64,000 bases of DNA from 630D-37 sp037478835 (GTDB lineage Bacteria; Chloroflexota; Anaerolineae; Anaerolineales; Villigracilaceae): NCBI GenBank assembly GCA_037478835.1, contig JBBFLV010000002.1, positions 62,001 to 126,000 of the forward strand. The letters run 5' to 3'. The notes under the pieces were generated by a model that made no database searches, was not told where the DNA came from, and saw only the letters and a list, made by a program, of their open reading frames with translations. The first letter of the stretch is position 1. Each line of letters begins with the position of its first letter. The translations under genes were made by a program, and so were the position numbers. This document shows, piece by piece, positions 25,864-34,336 of the stretch.

Positions 25864-26919
25864 ATGACGAGATTTTCTCCGTTTCAAAACCGCCTGATTT
25901 TGCGCTTTTTCACCTTGATCATCGTGCCGTTGACGATCTTCTCCCTGGGCATTGCCATCGGGAGCATTTTTCTGCATGAACGGGTGATGCGTCAGGTATT
26001 GCCTGAAGAGACGTTGAGGATTGCGGTGAATCCGTGGCTGGAGATCACGTTGATGGCGCCTCTGGTATTGATCCCACCGCTGGTGTTTTCGGTGGGAACG
26101 TTGTGGTTTGTCACATACCACATCTTGCGGCCTCTCCAGCGCTTGGGAGAGCAGGCCGCCAACTTGGCATGGGGGAATTTTGAGGCCATCCGCTCTCCTG
26201 TGGGGGGGATCCGCGAGATTCAGGATTTGCAGGGGGCGCTTGTGGATATGGCCGAAAGGGTCAATGCCGCCCAGGAGGGGCTGCGCGATTACATTGGGGC
26301 CATTACGGCCGCCCAGGAAGAGGAGAGGGCACGCTTGGCACGCGAGCTCCATGATGATACCCTTCAGGCGATTATTGCTTTAAGGCAACGTCTCCAGCTT
26401 ACCCGCAAATCCCTTACCGATCCGGTGGTGCAACGCATGTTGACCGAGCTGGAGTCCCTTTCTGAACAGACGATCGAAAATTTGCGCCGGATGACACGTG
26501 CGCTCCGCCCGATTTACCTGGAGGACCTAGGGCTGGTGACCGCATTGGAGATGCTGACGCGCGAGGTGGGACAAAACCATCACCTGAAGATCGCCTTCAG
26601 CAAACTCGGTCAGGAGCGCCGTTTGCCTGCGGAGGTCGAAATCTCGCTCTACCGCATTGCCCAAGAGGCGCTGAACAACGTGGTGCGTCATGCCCGCGCT
26701 TCCCGCGCCGAGGTGGTCATCGCCTTCAGCCCTCAGGAGGTGCGATTGGAGATCTGTGATGATGGAATCGGGTTCCAGATGCCCAGGAACCCTGCTGATT
26801 TTGCGCGTCAGGGGCATTTCGGTTTGCTCGGCATGCGCGAGCGGGCCGAATTGATCGGAGCGCGCTTGGAAGTGGATTCGGTGCCGGGCAACGGCACGAG
26901 GATCACCCTGCGACTTTGA
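25864..26919 (+). CDS. Sensor histidine kinase (HisKA_3 type)
   Basis: 351 residues. Two membrane helices (about 10-37 and 60-83) enclose a short outside segment of only about 22 residues, so sensing may occur in or near the membrane. A HAMP-like linker follows, then the HisKA_3 box with H163 (ARLARELHDDTLQAI) and an ATPase domain (AQEALNNVVRHARA, EICDDGIGF, GHFGLLGMRERAELIGA). Autophosphorylates and passes phosphate to the preceding regulator. No PAS or periplasmic ligand domain. Confidence 0.95.
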   Translation: MTRFSPFQNRLILRFFTLIIVPLTIFSLGIAIGSIFLHERVMRQVLPEETLRIAVNPWLEITLMAPLVLIPPLVFSVGTLWFVTYHILRPLQRLGEQAANLAWGNFEAIRSPVGGIREIQDLQGALVDMAERVNAAQEGLRDYIGAITAAQEEERARLARELHDDTLQAIIALRQRLQLTRKSLTDPVVQRMLTELESLSEQTIENLRRMTRALRPIYLEDLGLVTALEMLTREVGQNHHLKIAFSKLGQERRLPAEVEISLYRIAQEALNNVVRHARASRAEVVIAFSPQEVRLEICDDGIGFQMPRNPADFARQGHFGLLGMRERAELIGARLEVDSVPGNGTRITLRL

Positions 26920-27010
26920 AGGTGAGTAGGCCATTTGGCTTGTTCCCCTGCGCGCCATCTTGCGCTTCCAGGGAAGGCGCGGCAAGGGCATAATTTTTTG
27001 AGAGGTGCTT

Positions 27011-27196
27011 ATGAGAACTGTTCACGATCCGGTTTGCCATATGGATATTGACCCGGCGAATGCCGCGGCCACATCGGAATACAAAGGGAAGACATACTAC
27101 TTTTGCTCTCCAGGATGCAAGAGGGCTTTCGATAAGGAGCCGGAGAAGTATCTCTCGGCGGATGAGAGCACCCATTCTCACCATGCTCATCATTAA
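27011..27196 (+). CDS. YHS-domain protein
   Basis: 61 residues: MRTVHDPVCHMDIDPANA, KTYYFCSPGCKRAFDKEPEKY and a His-rich tail ESTHSHHAHH. The YHS domain, with its CxxD and FCSxxC elements, is a TRASH-like metal-binding module found with copper and other heavy-metal proteins. GAGAGG upstream of the ATG. A second YHS protein is encoded at 27676. Likely a cytoplasmic metal sensor or chaperone, by inference. Confidence 0.88.
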   Translation: MRTVHDPVCHMDIDPANAAATSEYKGKTYYFCSPGCKRAFDKEPEKYLSADESTHSHHAHH

Positions 27197-27229
27197 TCCG
27201 CGCCAAGAGACTCCGAGAAGGAGCAAAGA

Positions 27230-27517
27230 ATGTGCGGTTGTATGCTGATGCATTTGGTAATGCACCGCTCAGGACACGCGGGGCATCCGGCTGAATCTCA
27301 GGAGGCTGCCCCTCCCGCCCGCTCGGCCCATGCGATGCATTGCGCCCATTGTGGTTTTCCGCTGGAGAGCGGTTATGCCTTTTGTCCGAATTGTGGTATG
27401 GCACTTACAGCCCAGTGCCCGTCTTGCGGTCGGACGGTCAAGGCAGGATGGAAAACCTGTGCCTATTGTGGTGCGCCGCTGAAGGCGGAAGGCACAGGCG
27501 AACTCTCGGCAGTCTGA
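27230..27517 (+). CDS. Double zinc-ribbon protein
   Basis: 95 residues with a His/Met/Cys-rich N-terminus (MCGCMLMHLVMHRSGHAGH) and two zinc ribbons of the DZANK/zinc-ribbon type: CAHCGFPLESGYAFCPNCGMAL and CPSCGRTVKAGWKTCAYCGAPL. AAGGAG at 27217-27222. The metal-binding N-terminus and the location between two YHS genes suggest metal handling; there is no direct evidence for what it binds. Confidence 0.85.
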   Translation: MCGCMLMHLVMHRSGHAGHPAESQEAAPPARSAHAMHCAHCGFPLESGYAFCPNCGMALTAQCPSCGRTVKAGWKTCAYCGAPLKAEGTGELSAV

Positions 27518-27675
27518 AGTCCACTTTTGTTCCGGCGCGAGGACAGCACGTTTTGACGGAAGTCTAGAATGCCATCGCTATGATAGGCGGATGGTCTGTG
27601 TGCTTTGTCGAGGAGAACAAGCAAAACCCGAAGCAAATTACACCTCCTGATTACATCCATTTCCTGTTGAGGCCT

Positions 27676-27861
27676 ATGAACCCTGAACCTTCTTACAAAA
27701 CCGCCTGTGGTGGCACGATTCGAGACCCGGAAAAATACCCCAGTGCTGTATACCGCGGGGAACGCGTCTATTTTTGCACGCTGGCCTGTCTGCGGGCTTT
27801 TGAGCAGGCCCCCGATGCTTTTATGAGGGGAGAGATCGAGCACCCGACGGAAAGCGACTAG
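27676..27861 (+). CDS. Second YHS/TRASH-like small protein
   Basis: 61 residues from the ATG at 27676. YKTACGGTIRDPEKYPSAVY and YFCTLACLRAFEQAPDAFM keep the CxxD-like and FCxxxC elements of YHS domains with a shorter first half. The start is uncertain because there is no strong ribosome-binding site; the frame is open to 27580. Function as for the YHS protein at 27011. The ~210 bases after it hold no convincing gene. Confidence 0.75.
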   Translation: MNPEPSYKTACGGTIRDPEKYPSAVYRGERVYFCTLACLRAFEQAPDAFMRGEIEHPTESD

Positions 27862-28073
27862 ACCACGAATGAGGGGGAACAACGCGCCGGAAACGATTCC
27901 GGTTTGTTTGTCCGCCTCGCCGCTCGCGTGGGTGATTTTCTGCCATAAGGGGCACGAAAGCGGCCGTGGGGATTGTGATCTTTGTCATCAGCCATTCAGC
28001 CTGTTGCCTTTGTGCCATTTGGCGCTGGTCGGCGGAGAAAGGGTAGGGTAGGATCAAAGTGTTGGAGGTGCTT

Positions 28074-28508
28074 ATGTCTGGTGCCAAAAGTCTATTGCTC
28101 CTTTTCACTTTACTGATCGGCTTCGGCGCGTTTACAGGATGTTCCACCCAGGATGCTTCTCACCTTCCGCTGATGCCGTTGGATCAGATGCCGGCGGAAA
28201 TCCAATCGGCCCCCTCGGTGGTGCAGACGGCCTATCGTTTCGCCGCCGCCAATCCCGAATTAATGCAACAGATTCCCTGCTATTGCGGCTGTGGCTCGAT
28301 CGGCCACACGTCCAATTATGCTTGCTACATTGCCGGGAAAGACGCTAACGGGGCCCTGATTTTCGATGCTCATGCCTTGGGATGCTCCATCTGTGTGGAT
28401 ATTACCCTGGATGCCATGCGCTTGCAGGAACAAGGCAAATCTCCCCAGGAGATCAAGGCGTACATCGATCGAATCTATTCCAAATTTGGCCCATCGAATA
28501 TGCCATGA
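28074..28508 (+). CDS. PCYCGC-motif lipoprotein (CYCXC family)
   Basis: 144 residues. Lipoprotein signal with lipobox FTGC (C23). The signature PCYCGCG has C69, C71, C73, followed by C84 and the pair GCSICVD (C104, C107), about six cysteines for binding metal or redox work. Some relatives in other organisms carry selenocysteine in this motif; here all codons are Cys. Exposed on the outer face of the cytoplasmic membrane. It begins a four-gene unit in which each start overlaps the previous stop as ATGA. GGAGGTG sets the start. Confidence 0.93.
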   Translation: MSGAKSLLLLFTLLIGFGAFTGCSTQDASHLPLMPLDQMPAEIQSAPSVVQTAYRFAAANPELMQQIPCYCGCGSIGHTSNYACYIAGKDANGALIFDAHALGCSICVDITLDAMRLQEQGKSPQEIKAYIDRIYSKFGPSNMP

Positions 28509-30307
28509 AATGGCTTAAGCAGTGGTGGTTTTGGGGTCTTCTTGCGCTGAGTGCTCTGGCAGTTGCCTTTGCGCCTCTGCCGAGTCCGGCGCCTTCCGGT
28601 CAGGTTAAAACCTTGCGACTGGAGGCCGGCCAATTCGCTTACCGGCCGGCAGAGCTCCGGGTGAATGTGGGGGATACGGTAGTTCTTCAGCTCGTCAGCA
28701 CCGATGTGGTGCACGGCGTTTACGTGGATGGGTACGGCGTTTCTGCTACGGCCGAACCGGGGCAAACTGCCACGCTGACTTTCACGGCCGATCGGGTGGG
28801 GACGTTCCGCCTGCGGTGCAATGTTACCTGCGGCGCTTTGCATCCTTTCATGATCGGGAAGATCACCGTTGGAAGGAATGATGCCCTGTATCGCGCCCTG
28901 GGACTGCTGGTTTTGGTGGGCCTCGCTCTGGTTTCGACCCGTTCTACGAACTTTCGGAGCGTGCCCGCCGTTCGGAACTTCGATCTGACGCGCTTCCCCT
29001 TCCTGAAAACCCTGCTGAAGAGCCGCTATCCGCAATGGGTGCTTTCCCTGATCCTGTTGGGCGGTTACCTTTTCGCTATCGTCAGCGGTTTTGTGAGCAC
29101 GCCGGTGGGCAATCACAATGTTGCCATCGTCTTTGTGTGGATTCTCTGGTGGGCCTTGTTGATCTTGCTTGCCGTGCCGTTCCTGGGAAGATGTTGGTGT
29201 AGCGTCTGTCCGATTCCGCTCCCCGGAGAATGGATCCAGCGTGGCTCATTCTTGGAACCTCCCTCGCAGCAACCGAGATGGCTGAACCGTCCCTGGCCGA
29301 AAGCGCTGCGAAACATCTGGTTGCAGAACGCTTCTTTCACATTGCTGGCACTCTTTAGCGGTGTTTTGCTTACCACGCCTCATGTCACGGCCCTGGTATT
29401 GGCGATCCTTCTGTTCCTTGCTACCGGGCTGAGCCTGATCTTCGAGCGCCGCGCCTTCTGTCGCTACCTGTGCCCGGTGGGAGGCTTCATTGGTCTATAT
29501 GCCCAGGGTGCTCCGATCGAATTGCGCGTCAGAGAAAAGCAAATTTGCACTACCTGCCGTGAAAAGCCCTGCTACAACGGCTCGGTCAACGGGTATGGAT
29601 GCCCCTGGAACGTCTTTCCCGGTGGTTTGAGCAAAAACACGTATTGTGGTTTGTGTCTGGAGTGCCTGCGCACCTGCCCCCATGAGAATATCGCCCTTCG
29701 CCTCCGCCCCTTCGGCGCCGATCTGAGCGGAACCCTTCCACGACCGCGCCTGGATGAGGCATTCAAAGCGTTCCTGATGATCGGCGCCGCGCTTTTCTAT
29801 GCCGCCACCTGGTTGGGACCCTGGGGTGGGCTCAAGGAGGCGGCCTATGCCATCGGCTCCACCGCTTGGGCGATATACCTTCTGGCGTTTCTGGGCTTCA
29901 CCTTCCTGCTTTTGCCGCTGTTATTCTCGCTAACGCTCATGCGACGCCCCTTTCATCTGCCGCAGGCGAAAACGCTGGCACATTTTTCGCTCGCGCTCAT
30001 CCCGTTAGGGTTAGCCTTCTGGATCGCTTTTAGCCTCTCGTTCGTCTTGACCAATTTCTCCTATGTTCTCACCACCCTTTCCGATCCGTTTGCCCTGGGG
30101 TGGAATTTGTTTGGAAGTGCGCATTCAGGCTGGTCGCCGTTTTTCCCTTCCTTGCTCCCTGCACTTCAGATAGCGGTGCTATTGGGCGGTTTCCTGTGGT
30201 CGGCCCGCACACTCTATACCCTCGCCGATCAAGAAACATCTCGTCCGTATCCCGCTCTCGCCTACAATGCCGCCCTGACCTCACTGATGCTTTGGCTGTT
30301 ACTATGA
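28505..30307 (+). CDS. CuA cupredoxin fused to NapH/NosR-like polyferredoxin membrane protein
   Basis: 600 residues. An N-terminal anchor is followed by a cupredoxin (about 35-122) with a full set of CuA side-chain ligands: H70, C105, C109, H113 and M116 in CNVTCGALHPFM. Six or so membrane helices follow, with CWCSVCP (C230, C232, C235) and CRYLCP (C319, C323), as in NosR/NapH. Then come two [4Fe-4S] clusters: CTTCREKPC..GC (C348, C351, C356, C366) and CGLCLECLRTCP (C381, C384, C387, C391). It should pass electrons across the membrane between ferredoxin-like clusters and CuA. The fusion is unusual; donor and acceptor are not known. Confidence 0.9.
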   Translation: MKWLKQWWFWGLLALSALAVAFAPLPSPAPSGQVKTLRLEAGQFAYRPAELRVNVGDTVVLQLVSTDVVHGVYVDGYGVSATAEPGQTATLTFTADRVGTFRLRCNVTCGALHPFMIGKITVGRNDALYRALGLLVLVGLALVSTRSTNFRSVPAVRNFDLTRFPFLKTLLKSRYPQWVLSLILLGGYLFAIVSGFVSTPVGNHNVAIVFVWILWWALLILLAVPFLGRCWCSVCPIPLPGEWIQRGSFLEPPSQQPRWLNRPWPKALRNIWLQNASFTLLALFSGVLLTTPHVTALVLAILLFLATGLSLIFERRAFCRYLCPVGGFIGLYAQGAPIELRVREKQICTTCREKPCYNGSVNGYGCPWNVFPGGLSKNTYCGLCLECLRTCPHENIALRLRPFGADLSGTLPRPRLDEAFKAFLMIGAALFYAATWLGPWGGLKEAAYAIGSTAWAIYLLAFLGFTFLLLPLLFSLTLMRRPFHLPQAKTLAHFSLALIPLGLAFWIAFSLSFVLTNFSYVLTTLSDPFALGWNLFGSAHSGWSPFFPSLLPALQIAVLLGGFLWSARTLYTLADQETSRPYPALAYNAALTSLMLWLLL

Positions 30308-31275
30308 GAAAAACTTGGATACACTTTTTGATCGCTGTTTGGCTGGCAGGGGTGGTTGGGGTTCCCATCCTCCTTAGGAAAAACACTCCCATGCTCCATG
30401 CGCGCCTGCCGGAGAACGGTGGCTGGTCGCCGGCTGTCATCCAAGCAGAAGTCAATCGCCCTCTGCGCCTGCGCCTGACTTCCGATGATGTCATGCACGG
30501 TTTCGCCATCGGTCAACAAAGCATGCCGGAAGTAGATGTGCTTCCCGGTCAGGTTACCGAAGTGGTTCTGAACTTTGAGAAACCCGGAACGTATACGTTT
30601 TACTGCACCCGTTGGTGTGGACCGAATCACTGGCGCATGCGCGGCACCATTGAGGTGCGCGCCGGCGGTTCTTTGCCGGACCCTGAGCCTGCTCCTCCGC
30701 CCCTGTACGTTAGCCTCGGCCTGGACTTGGATGCTCCGCACGCAATTCCTTTCCCGCCGGCAACCCGGCCTTCGGCGGCCAAAGGCGCCCCGTTGGCGAA
30801 AACATTCCACCTTTCGCTATCTCCCGAAGAGTATCGCGCCCATTCGCCCTATCAAATTTTTGAACAGCTCGCTTCCCTGCCGCTTTCACCGGCCGAACGT
30901 TGGGATGTGGTGGCCTATCTTTGGCAGAGCAACACCTCACCACAAACGCTTTCCGAGGGAGCTAGGCTCTACGCCCGTAACTGTGCCGCCTGTCATGGAG
31001 AAAGCGGCGCCGGCGATGGCGTCTTTGCTCAGGCGTTCACATCACCTGTTTCTCCTTCGTTCTCCTCGGAAGGCATGCAACAGGTCCCTACCGCATTTAC
31101 CGATCTTTCGAGTATGCTGGGTGCCAGTCCGGCACTCTTGCAGGGCAAAATCCTGCGCGGTGGCATGGGTACGGGAATGCCCGCCTGGGGACCTCTGCTT
31201 ACTCCAGAGCAAACCTGGGCGCTGGTTGACTATCTTTATACTTTTCCATTCGAGTTTCAAGGAGTGCCAAAATGA
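30304..31275 (+). CDS. CuA (COX2-like) protein with C-terminal cytochrome c domain
   Basis: 323 residues. One N-terminal membrane anchor, then a cupredoxin with CuA ligands H65, C101, C105, H109, M112 (CTRWCGPNHWRM), then a class I cytochrome c domain with heme motif CAACH (C227, C230, H231) and a downstream Met in GMGTGMPAWGP. Resembles caa3-type subunit II (CoxB with cytochrome c), but no subunit I or III gene is near. Probably exchanges electrons with the CuA fusion before it. Start at 30304 overlaps the upstream stop. Confidence 0.92.
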   Translation: MRKTWIHFLIAVWLAGVVGVPILLRKNTPMLHARLPENGGWSPAVIQAEVNRPLRLRLTSDDVMHGFAIGQQSMPEVDVLPGQVTEVVLNFEKPGTYTFYCTRWCGPNHWRMRGTIEVRAGGSLPDPEPAPPPLYVSLGLDLDAPHAIPFPPATRPSAAKGAPLAKTFHLSLSPEEYRAHSPYQIFEQLASLPLSPAERWDVVAYLWQSNTSPQTLSEGARLYARNCAACHGESGAGDGVFAQAFTSPVSPSFSSEGMQQVPTAFTDLSSMLGASPALLQGKILRGGMGTGMPAWGPLLTPEQTWALVDYLYTFPFEFQGVPK

Positions 31276-31730
31276 GCAAAAAGAAACACCGCAAGCAACA
31301 AAAATCTGTGCCTCTCTGGCTTTTCATTGCAGGAGGCCTGCTTCTCGTCCTCGCGATCTTCTTTGCTATCTTTTGGTCCGGGGAAGAAGGCGGGACTCCC
31401 AGGCTGACGGTTGATCCCCAGCGAATTGATTTCGGTGACGTGAAATTGAACACCGAGCTGACTTTCACCATCAAAGTCACCAACACAGGGGATGGCACCT
31501 TGCGATTCAAAGAATTGCCCTACATCGAAGTGCTGGAGGGCTGTTGACCGCCTCGCTTGACCATCGGTTCGATGGTCCTCAAACCCGGTGAGAGCACCGT
31601 GATCCGTTCAGAAGTTTTCATGATGCACGCCGGTATGGAAGGCATGCACAACTTCGCCGTCCATTTGAAGACGAATGACCCCCAGAATCCGGACCTGGTG
31701 GTTAACGTGCTTTCCAACTGGGTGCCATAA
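31272..31730 (+). CDS. DUF1573-like protein, probable selenoprotein (in-frame TGA = Sec92)
   Basis: 152 residues if the TGA at 31545-31547 is read as selenocysteine; the reading frame continues cleanly for 60 codons to the TAA at 31728. Basic N-terminus, one membrane helix (LWLFIAGGLLLVLAIFFAIF), then an Ig-like DUF1573 domain: LTVDPQRIDFGDVKLN, VTNTGDGTL, VLEGC-U-PPRLTIGS, LKPGEST, MMHAGMEGMHNFAVHLKTND. Homologues known to me have GCCPP here, so TGA replaces the second Cys of a Cys pair. It faces outside and may bind copper or act in thiol redox with the other three proteins of the unit. Alternative: a truncated 91-residue protein. Confidence 0.82.
31548..31577 (+). promoter_or_regulatory. 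SECIS-like hairpin after the in-frame TGA
   Basis: GACCATC (31559-31565), loop GGTTC, GATGGTC (31571-31577): a perfect 7-bp stem beginning 11 bases after the TGA. Bacterial SECIS elements sit directly after the UGA, inside the coding region, with a small apical loop containing GG about 17-20 bases downstream; spacing and loop fit. The bulged U seen in E. coli fdhF is absent. Confidence 0.7.
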
Positions 31731-31755
31731 ACGAAGGTAGGAGGAGTCCTTCCTC

Positions 31756-32520
31756 CTACCCACTCTTTCGCCGCTCCAGGAAGAGTCGCACGCGCTGGGC
31801 ATGCTCCGCATCGCGTGCTGCGACGTCCTGGAGATGTGCTTCATAGTCTAGGATGGCTTCCAGGTGAGGGAGCACGGCGCGATTGAAGGCGCGTTTGGTC
31901 AAGGCGAACGCTTTTTGTGGGCCTTCGATCAATTGACGGGCAACGGCGCGCGCGGCTTCCGATAATTCCTCCGCCGGTACCACCTTTTGGACAATGCCCC
32001 ATTCCAGTGCCTGCTCGGCGGAGAAAGGTTCGTTGCTCCAGGTGAACCAGGTGGCGCGCCCGAGCCCGATCAGCAGCGGGAGCAACAGCGAAACCCCCGA
32101 ATCCGGTGCCAGGCCGATGCCGTTGAAGCCGACCACAAAACGCGTTCCGGCCGCGGCCAGGCGGAGATCGCAGGCTAAAGCGACCCCCAGCGAGGCCCCG
32201 GCGCAGGCGCCGTGGATGGCGGCCAGGACGGGTTTTTCCAGGCGGCGGATCTGCAAGATCAAGGGGTTGTAGGTGTGCTGCAAATGTTCTCGAATCGAGG
32301 TGCCGGCCGCCGCTAGAATCTCTTCCAGGTCCTGACCGGCGCCGAAGGCGCGACCATTGCCCATCAGGAGCACGCAGCGCACGTTTTCATCCTTTTCGGC
32401 GCGTCGTAGAGCCTCTTGCAGAGCGGCGATCAGCTCCAGGTTGAACGCATTGGCGCGCTCCGGGCGGTTGAACGTCAAGGTCAGCAGGCCGTGATCTAGG
32501 TCAGAAAGGAGAACGCTCAT
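31756..32520 (-). CDS. Enoyl-CoA hydratase/isomerase family protein
   Basis: 254 residues from MSVLLSDLDHGLLTLTFNRP. Crotonase fold: oxyanion-hole segments NGRAFGAGQDLEEI (about 66-79) and IHGACAGASLGVALACD (about 104-120), then LGLAPDSGV-like GIGLAPDSGVSLLLP. The Asp/Ser arrangement with D at the place of Glu144 resembles PaaG-like isomerases (epoxyphenylacetyl-CoA isomerase) more than true hydratases. No other paa or beta-oxidation genes are adjacent. An in-frame ATG upstream at 32559 is less likely. Confidence 0.92.
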   Translation of the reverse strand: MSVLLSDLDHGLLTLTFNRPERANAFNLELIAALQEALRRAEKDENVRCVLLMGNGRAFGAGQDLEEILAAAGTSIREHLQHTYNPLILQIRRLEKPVLAAIHGACAGASLGVALACDLRLAAAGTRFVVGFNGIGLAPDSGVSLLLPLLIGLGRATWFTWSNEPFSAEQALEWGIVQKVVPAEELSEAARAVARQLIEGPQKAFALTKRAFNRAVLPHLEAILDYEAHLQDVAARDAEHAQRVRLFLERRKSG

Positions 32521-32568
32521 AGGAGATCCAAAAGCGGGATGGATTTTGTGCCCCCTCAACAGGCTCGG

Positions 32569-32937
32569 TTAGCCTTCCTGGAAGGGATAATCGTCCTGCC
32601 CCTCATCGCCGAAGTTGGACTCGAATTCCAATTCTTCGGGATCGAGCGCTACGATCAATAGCAAGACATCGCCTTCGGAAGTGGTCACATAGCGCGCCGC
32701 GAGGATCGGAGCACTTTGCTCCAATCCCATTGCATCACGATAATAAAGATGGATCGGTTGCTGGTTGTGCCAAGCGCGATAGCATCGTTCCACCAGCGCC
32801 GCACCGTTGAAGGTCCGCAGGCGGGTCAGCGCCGGAGTGACCGGCCGTGCCCCTTCCCACAGGCTCATCGGCCAGGCTTCCTGTAAGACTTCAAAAACGG
32901 GCGGTGGGCCTTCGATAATTGTAATGCGATCGTCCAT
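32569..32937 (-). CDS. Conserved hypothetical protein
   Basis: 122 residues from MDDRITIIEGPPPVFEV; the frame is open 23 codons further, but the ATG at 32937 follows AGGAAA. No signal or membrane segment. Pattern of an alpha/beta protein with an acidic C-terminus (DPEELEFESNFGDEGQDDYP). ERCYRAWHNQQPIHLYYRD suggests a small substrate- or nucleic-acid-binding fold, but no family is recognised. Confidence 0.78.
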   Translation of the reverse strand: MDDRITIIEGPPPVFEVLQEAWPMSLWEGARPVTPALTRLRTFNGAALVERCYRAWHNQQPIHLYYRDAMGLEQSAPILAARYVTTSEGDVLLLIVALDPEELEFESNFGDEGQDDYPFQEG

Positions 32938-33037
32938 AGTTACTTTCCTGATTTCCAGAGTGGTAAAGGCAGTATACCATACTTTGTCGGCTTGTGAGTA
33001 AGCCAAAGGTCTCTCGTGCCGGCCGTTCCCTTTTTGC

Positions 33038-34336
33038 TCAATCCATGCTCATGCTGGCACGCTCGACCGTTGAAAGTTGCATCGCCTGACGGCGGAACGC
33101 CTGCACGCTGATCTTGCCGAACACCAGGATGGCCATCAGCAACATCATCGCCTCCAGCGCAAAGACGATGCTATAGCCGATCAGCGCGTTTCCGCTGAGG
33201 TTTGTTACCAGGTCGCGCACCGCTCCGCCCATCAGCGAGCCCGTTAGCCGCGAGAGGGCATTTGCAAACCCCCAGGCACCGATGAATAGGCCGGTCTGGC
33301 CGGGCAGCGTGAGATCGAACATCAGGGCCAGGTTGGTGACGGTGGAAAGGCCGGTTCCGGCTCCCAACAGGATCACGCCCAGATAGAAAACGCGTTCCAA
33401 ACCGAACATGCCACCGCCGAGTATCAAAATGAATCCACCCAACGCGCCCAAGTTGCCGATCTGCGCAGCACCGCGTCGCGAAAGCCGTTTTTCTAGGAAA
33501 GCGGCAAAAAGGATGCTCAGCAGGCTAAATCCACCCCAGATCGAGGTCAGGCGGGTGGTCTGTGAGACACTCCAATCAAAGGCCTCGGCGGCAAAAGGTT
33601 CTAACAAGATATCCTGCCCTAAGAGCGCAACGAGCAACAGGAATAGGTAAATGAAGAAAAGCCGTGCCTGAGAATTGGAAAGGATGGCACTACGCACCTC
33701 ACGCATGGAAGGTTTCTCCTCCACCTTCGATCGGCGTTCTCCCCGCGGTTCCAGGCCGATCAGCGCCAGCAGTCCCAGGAAGAGCGCCGTCACGCCCACC
33801 CAACGGAAGGCGGTGTTGAGCGTTTCGGGAGTGTATGGGTCCAGTAAGCGGCTGAGGGTGAAAGCAGTCAGGATGATACCGATGATCATCATGAACCACA
33901 TCACTGCAACCGTCTTCGAGCGCCCTTCTTCGCCGGAAATTTCCGAAGCCAACGCCAGATAGCACACACTGGCCAGGTTGTAGCCCATGCCCCATCCCAG
34001 GAACGGCAACAAACCGAAAAAGACACCGCCGATTCCGCCTTCCGCCATCTGAAAGGCGGCCCAGGGAGAGATCAGCACACCGGCGACGCAAAGGAGCAAA
34101 CCGGCTACGATGTACGGCGTGCGTCGCAACCCGAACAGAGCATATCGGTCGGAAAAAGCGCCGATCGCCACCTGAAGCGGAGAAAACAAGTAGGGTAAGG
34201 AGGCCAGAACGGCCACAAGGGTAGCCGAGATGGCCAGTTCTCGAATCATGATCCGGTTCAACGTACTGTTGATCGGAACCAGGGTCATGGCTACAGCCAC
34301 ATGGACAAGGCCTAGTTGGATACGCTTATGGAGCAT
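33038..34336 (-). CDS. MFS transporter of the BCD (PucC-like) family
   Basis: 432 residues with 12 predicted membrane helices. The opening QLGLVHVAVAMTLVPINSTLNRIMI and LGLRRTPYIVAGLLL-like RYALFGLRRTPYIV match the bacteriochlorophyll-delivery (PucC/LhaA) branch of the major facilitator superfamily. Family members in phototrophs help assemble light-harvesting complexes, but homologues also occur in non-phototrophs with unknown substrate. No photosynthesis gene is in this window. Transcribed divergently from the oxoamine synthase. Confidence 0.88.
   Translation of the reverse strand: MLHKRIQLGLVHVAVAMTLVPINSTLNRIMIRELAISATLVAVLASLPYLFSPLQVAIGAFSDRYALFGLRRTPYIVAGLLLCVAGVLISPWAAFQMAEGGIGGVFFGLLPFLGWGMGYNLASVCYLALASEISGEEGRSKTVAVMWFMMIIGIILTAFTLSRLLDPYTPETLNTAFRWVGVTALFLGLLALIGLEPRGERRSKVEEKPSMREVRSAILSNSQARLFFIYLFLLLVALLGQDILLEPFAAEAFDWSVSQTTRLTSIWGGFSLLSILFAAFLEKRLSRRGAAQIGNLGALGGFILILGGGMFGLERVFYLGVILLGAGTGLSTVTNLALMFDLTLPGQTGLFIGAWGFANALSRLTGSLMGGAVRDLVTNLSGNALIGYSIVFALEAMMLLMAILVFGKISVQAFRRQAMQLSTVERASMSMD

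Noticed and set aside
27869..28051. 60-codon plus-strand ORF between the second YHS gene and the PCYCGC gene
   Set aside because: It contains a CDLCH-like string, but no ribosome-binding site, no conserved family and a composition that fits non-coding DNA.
31545..31547. TGA considered as a true stop or frameshift
   Set aside because: The same frame continues for 60 codons with the expected DUF1573 ending and a SECIS-like hairpin; a shift in frame is not needed. It remains an alternative if Sec genes are absent.
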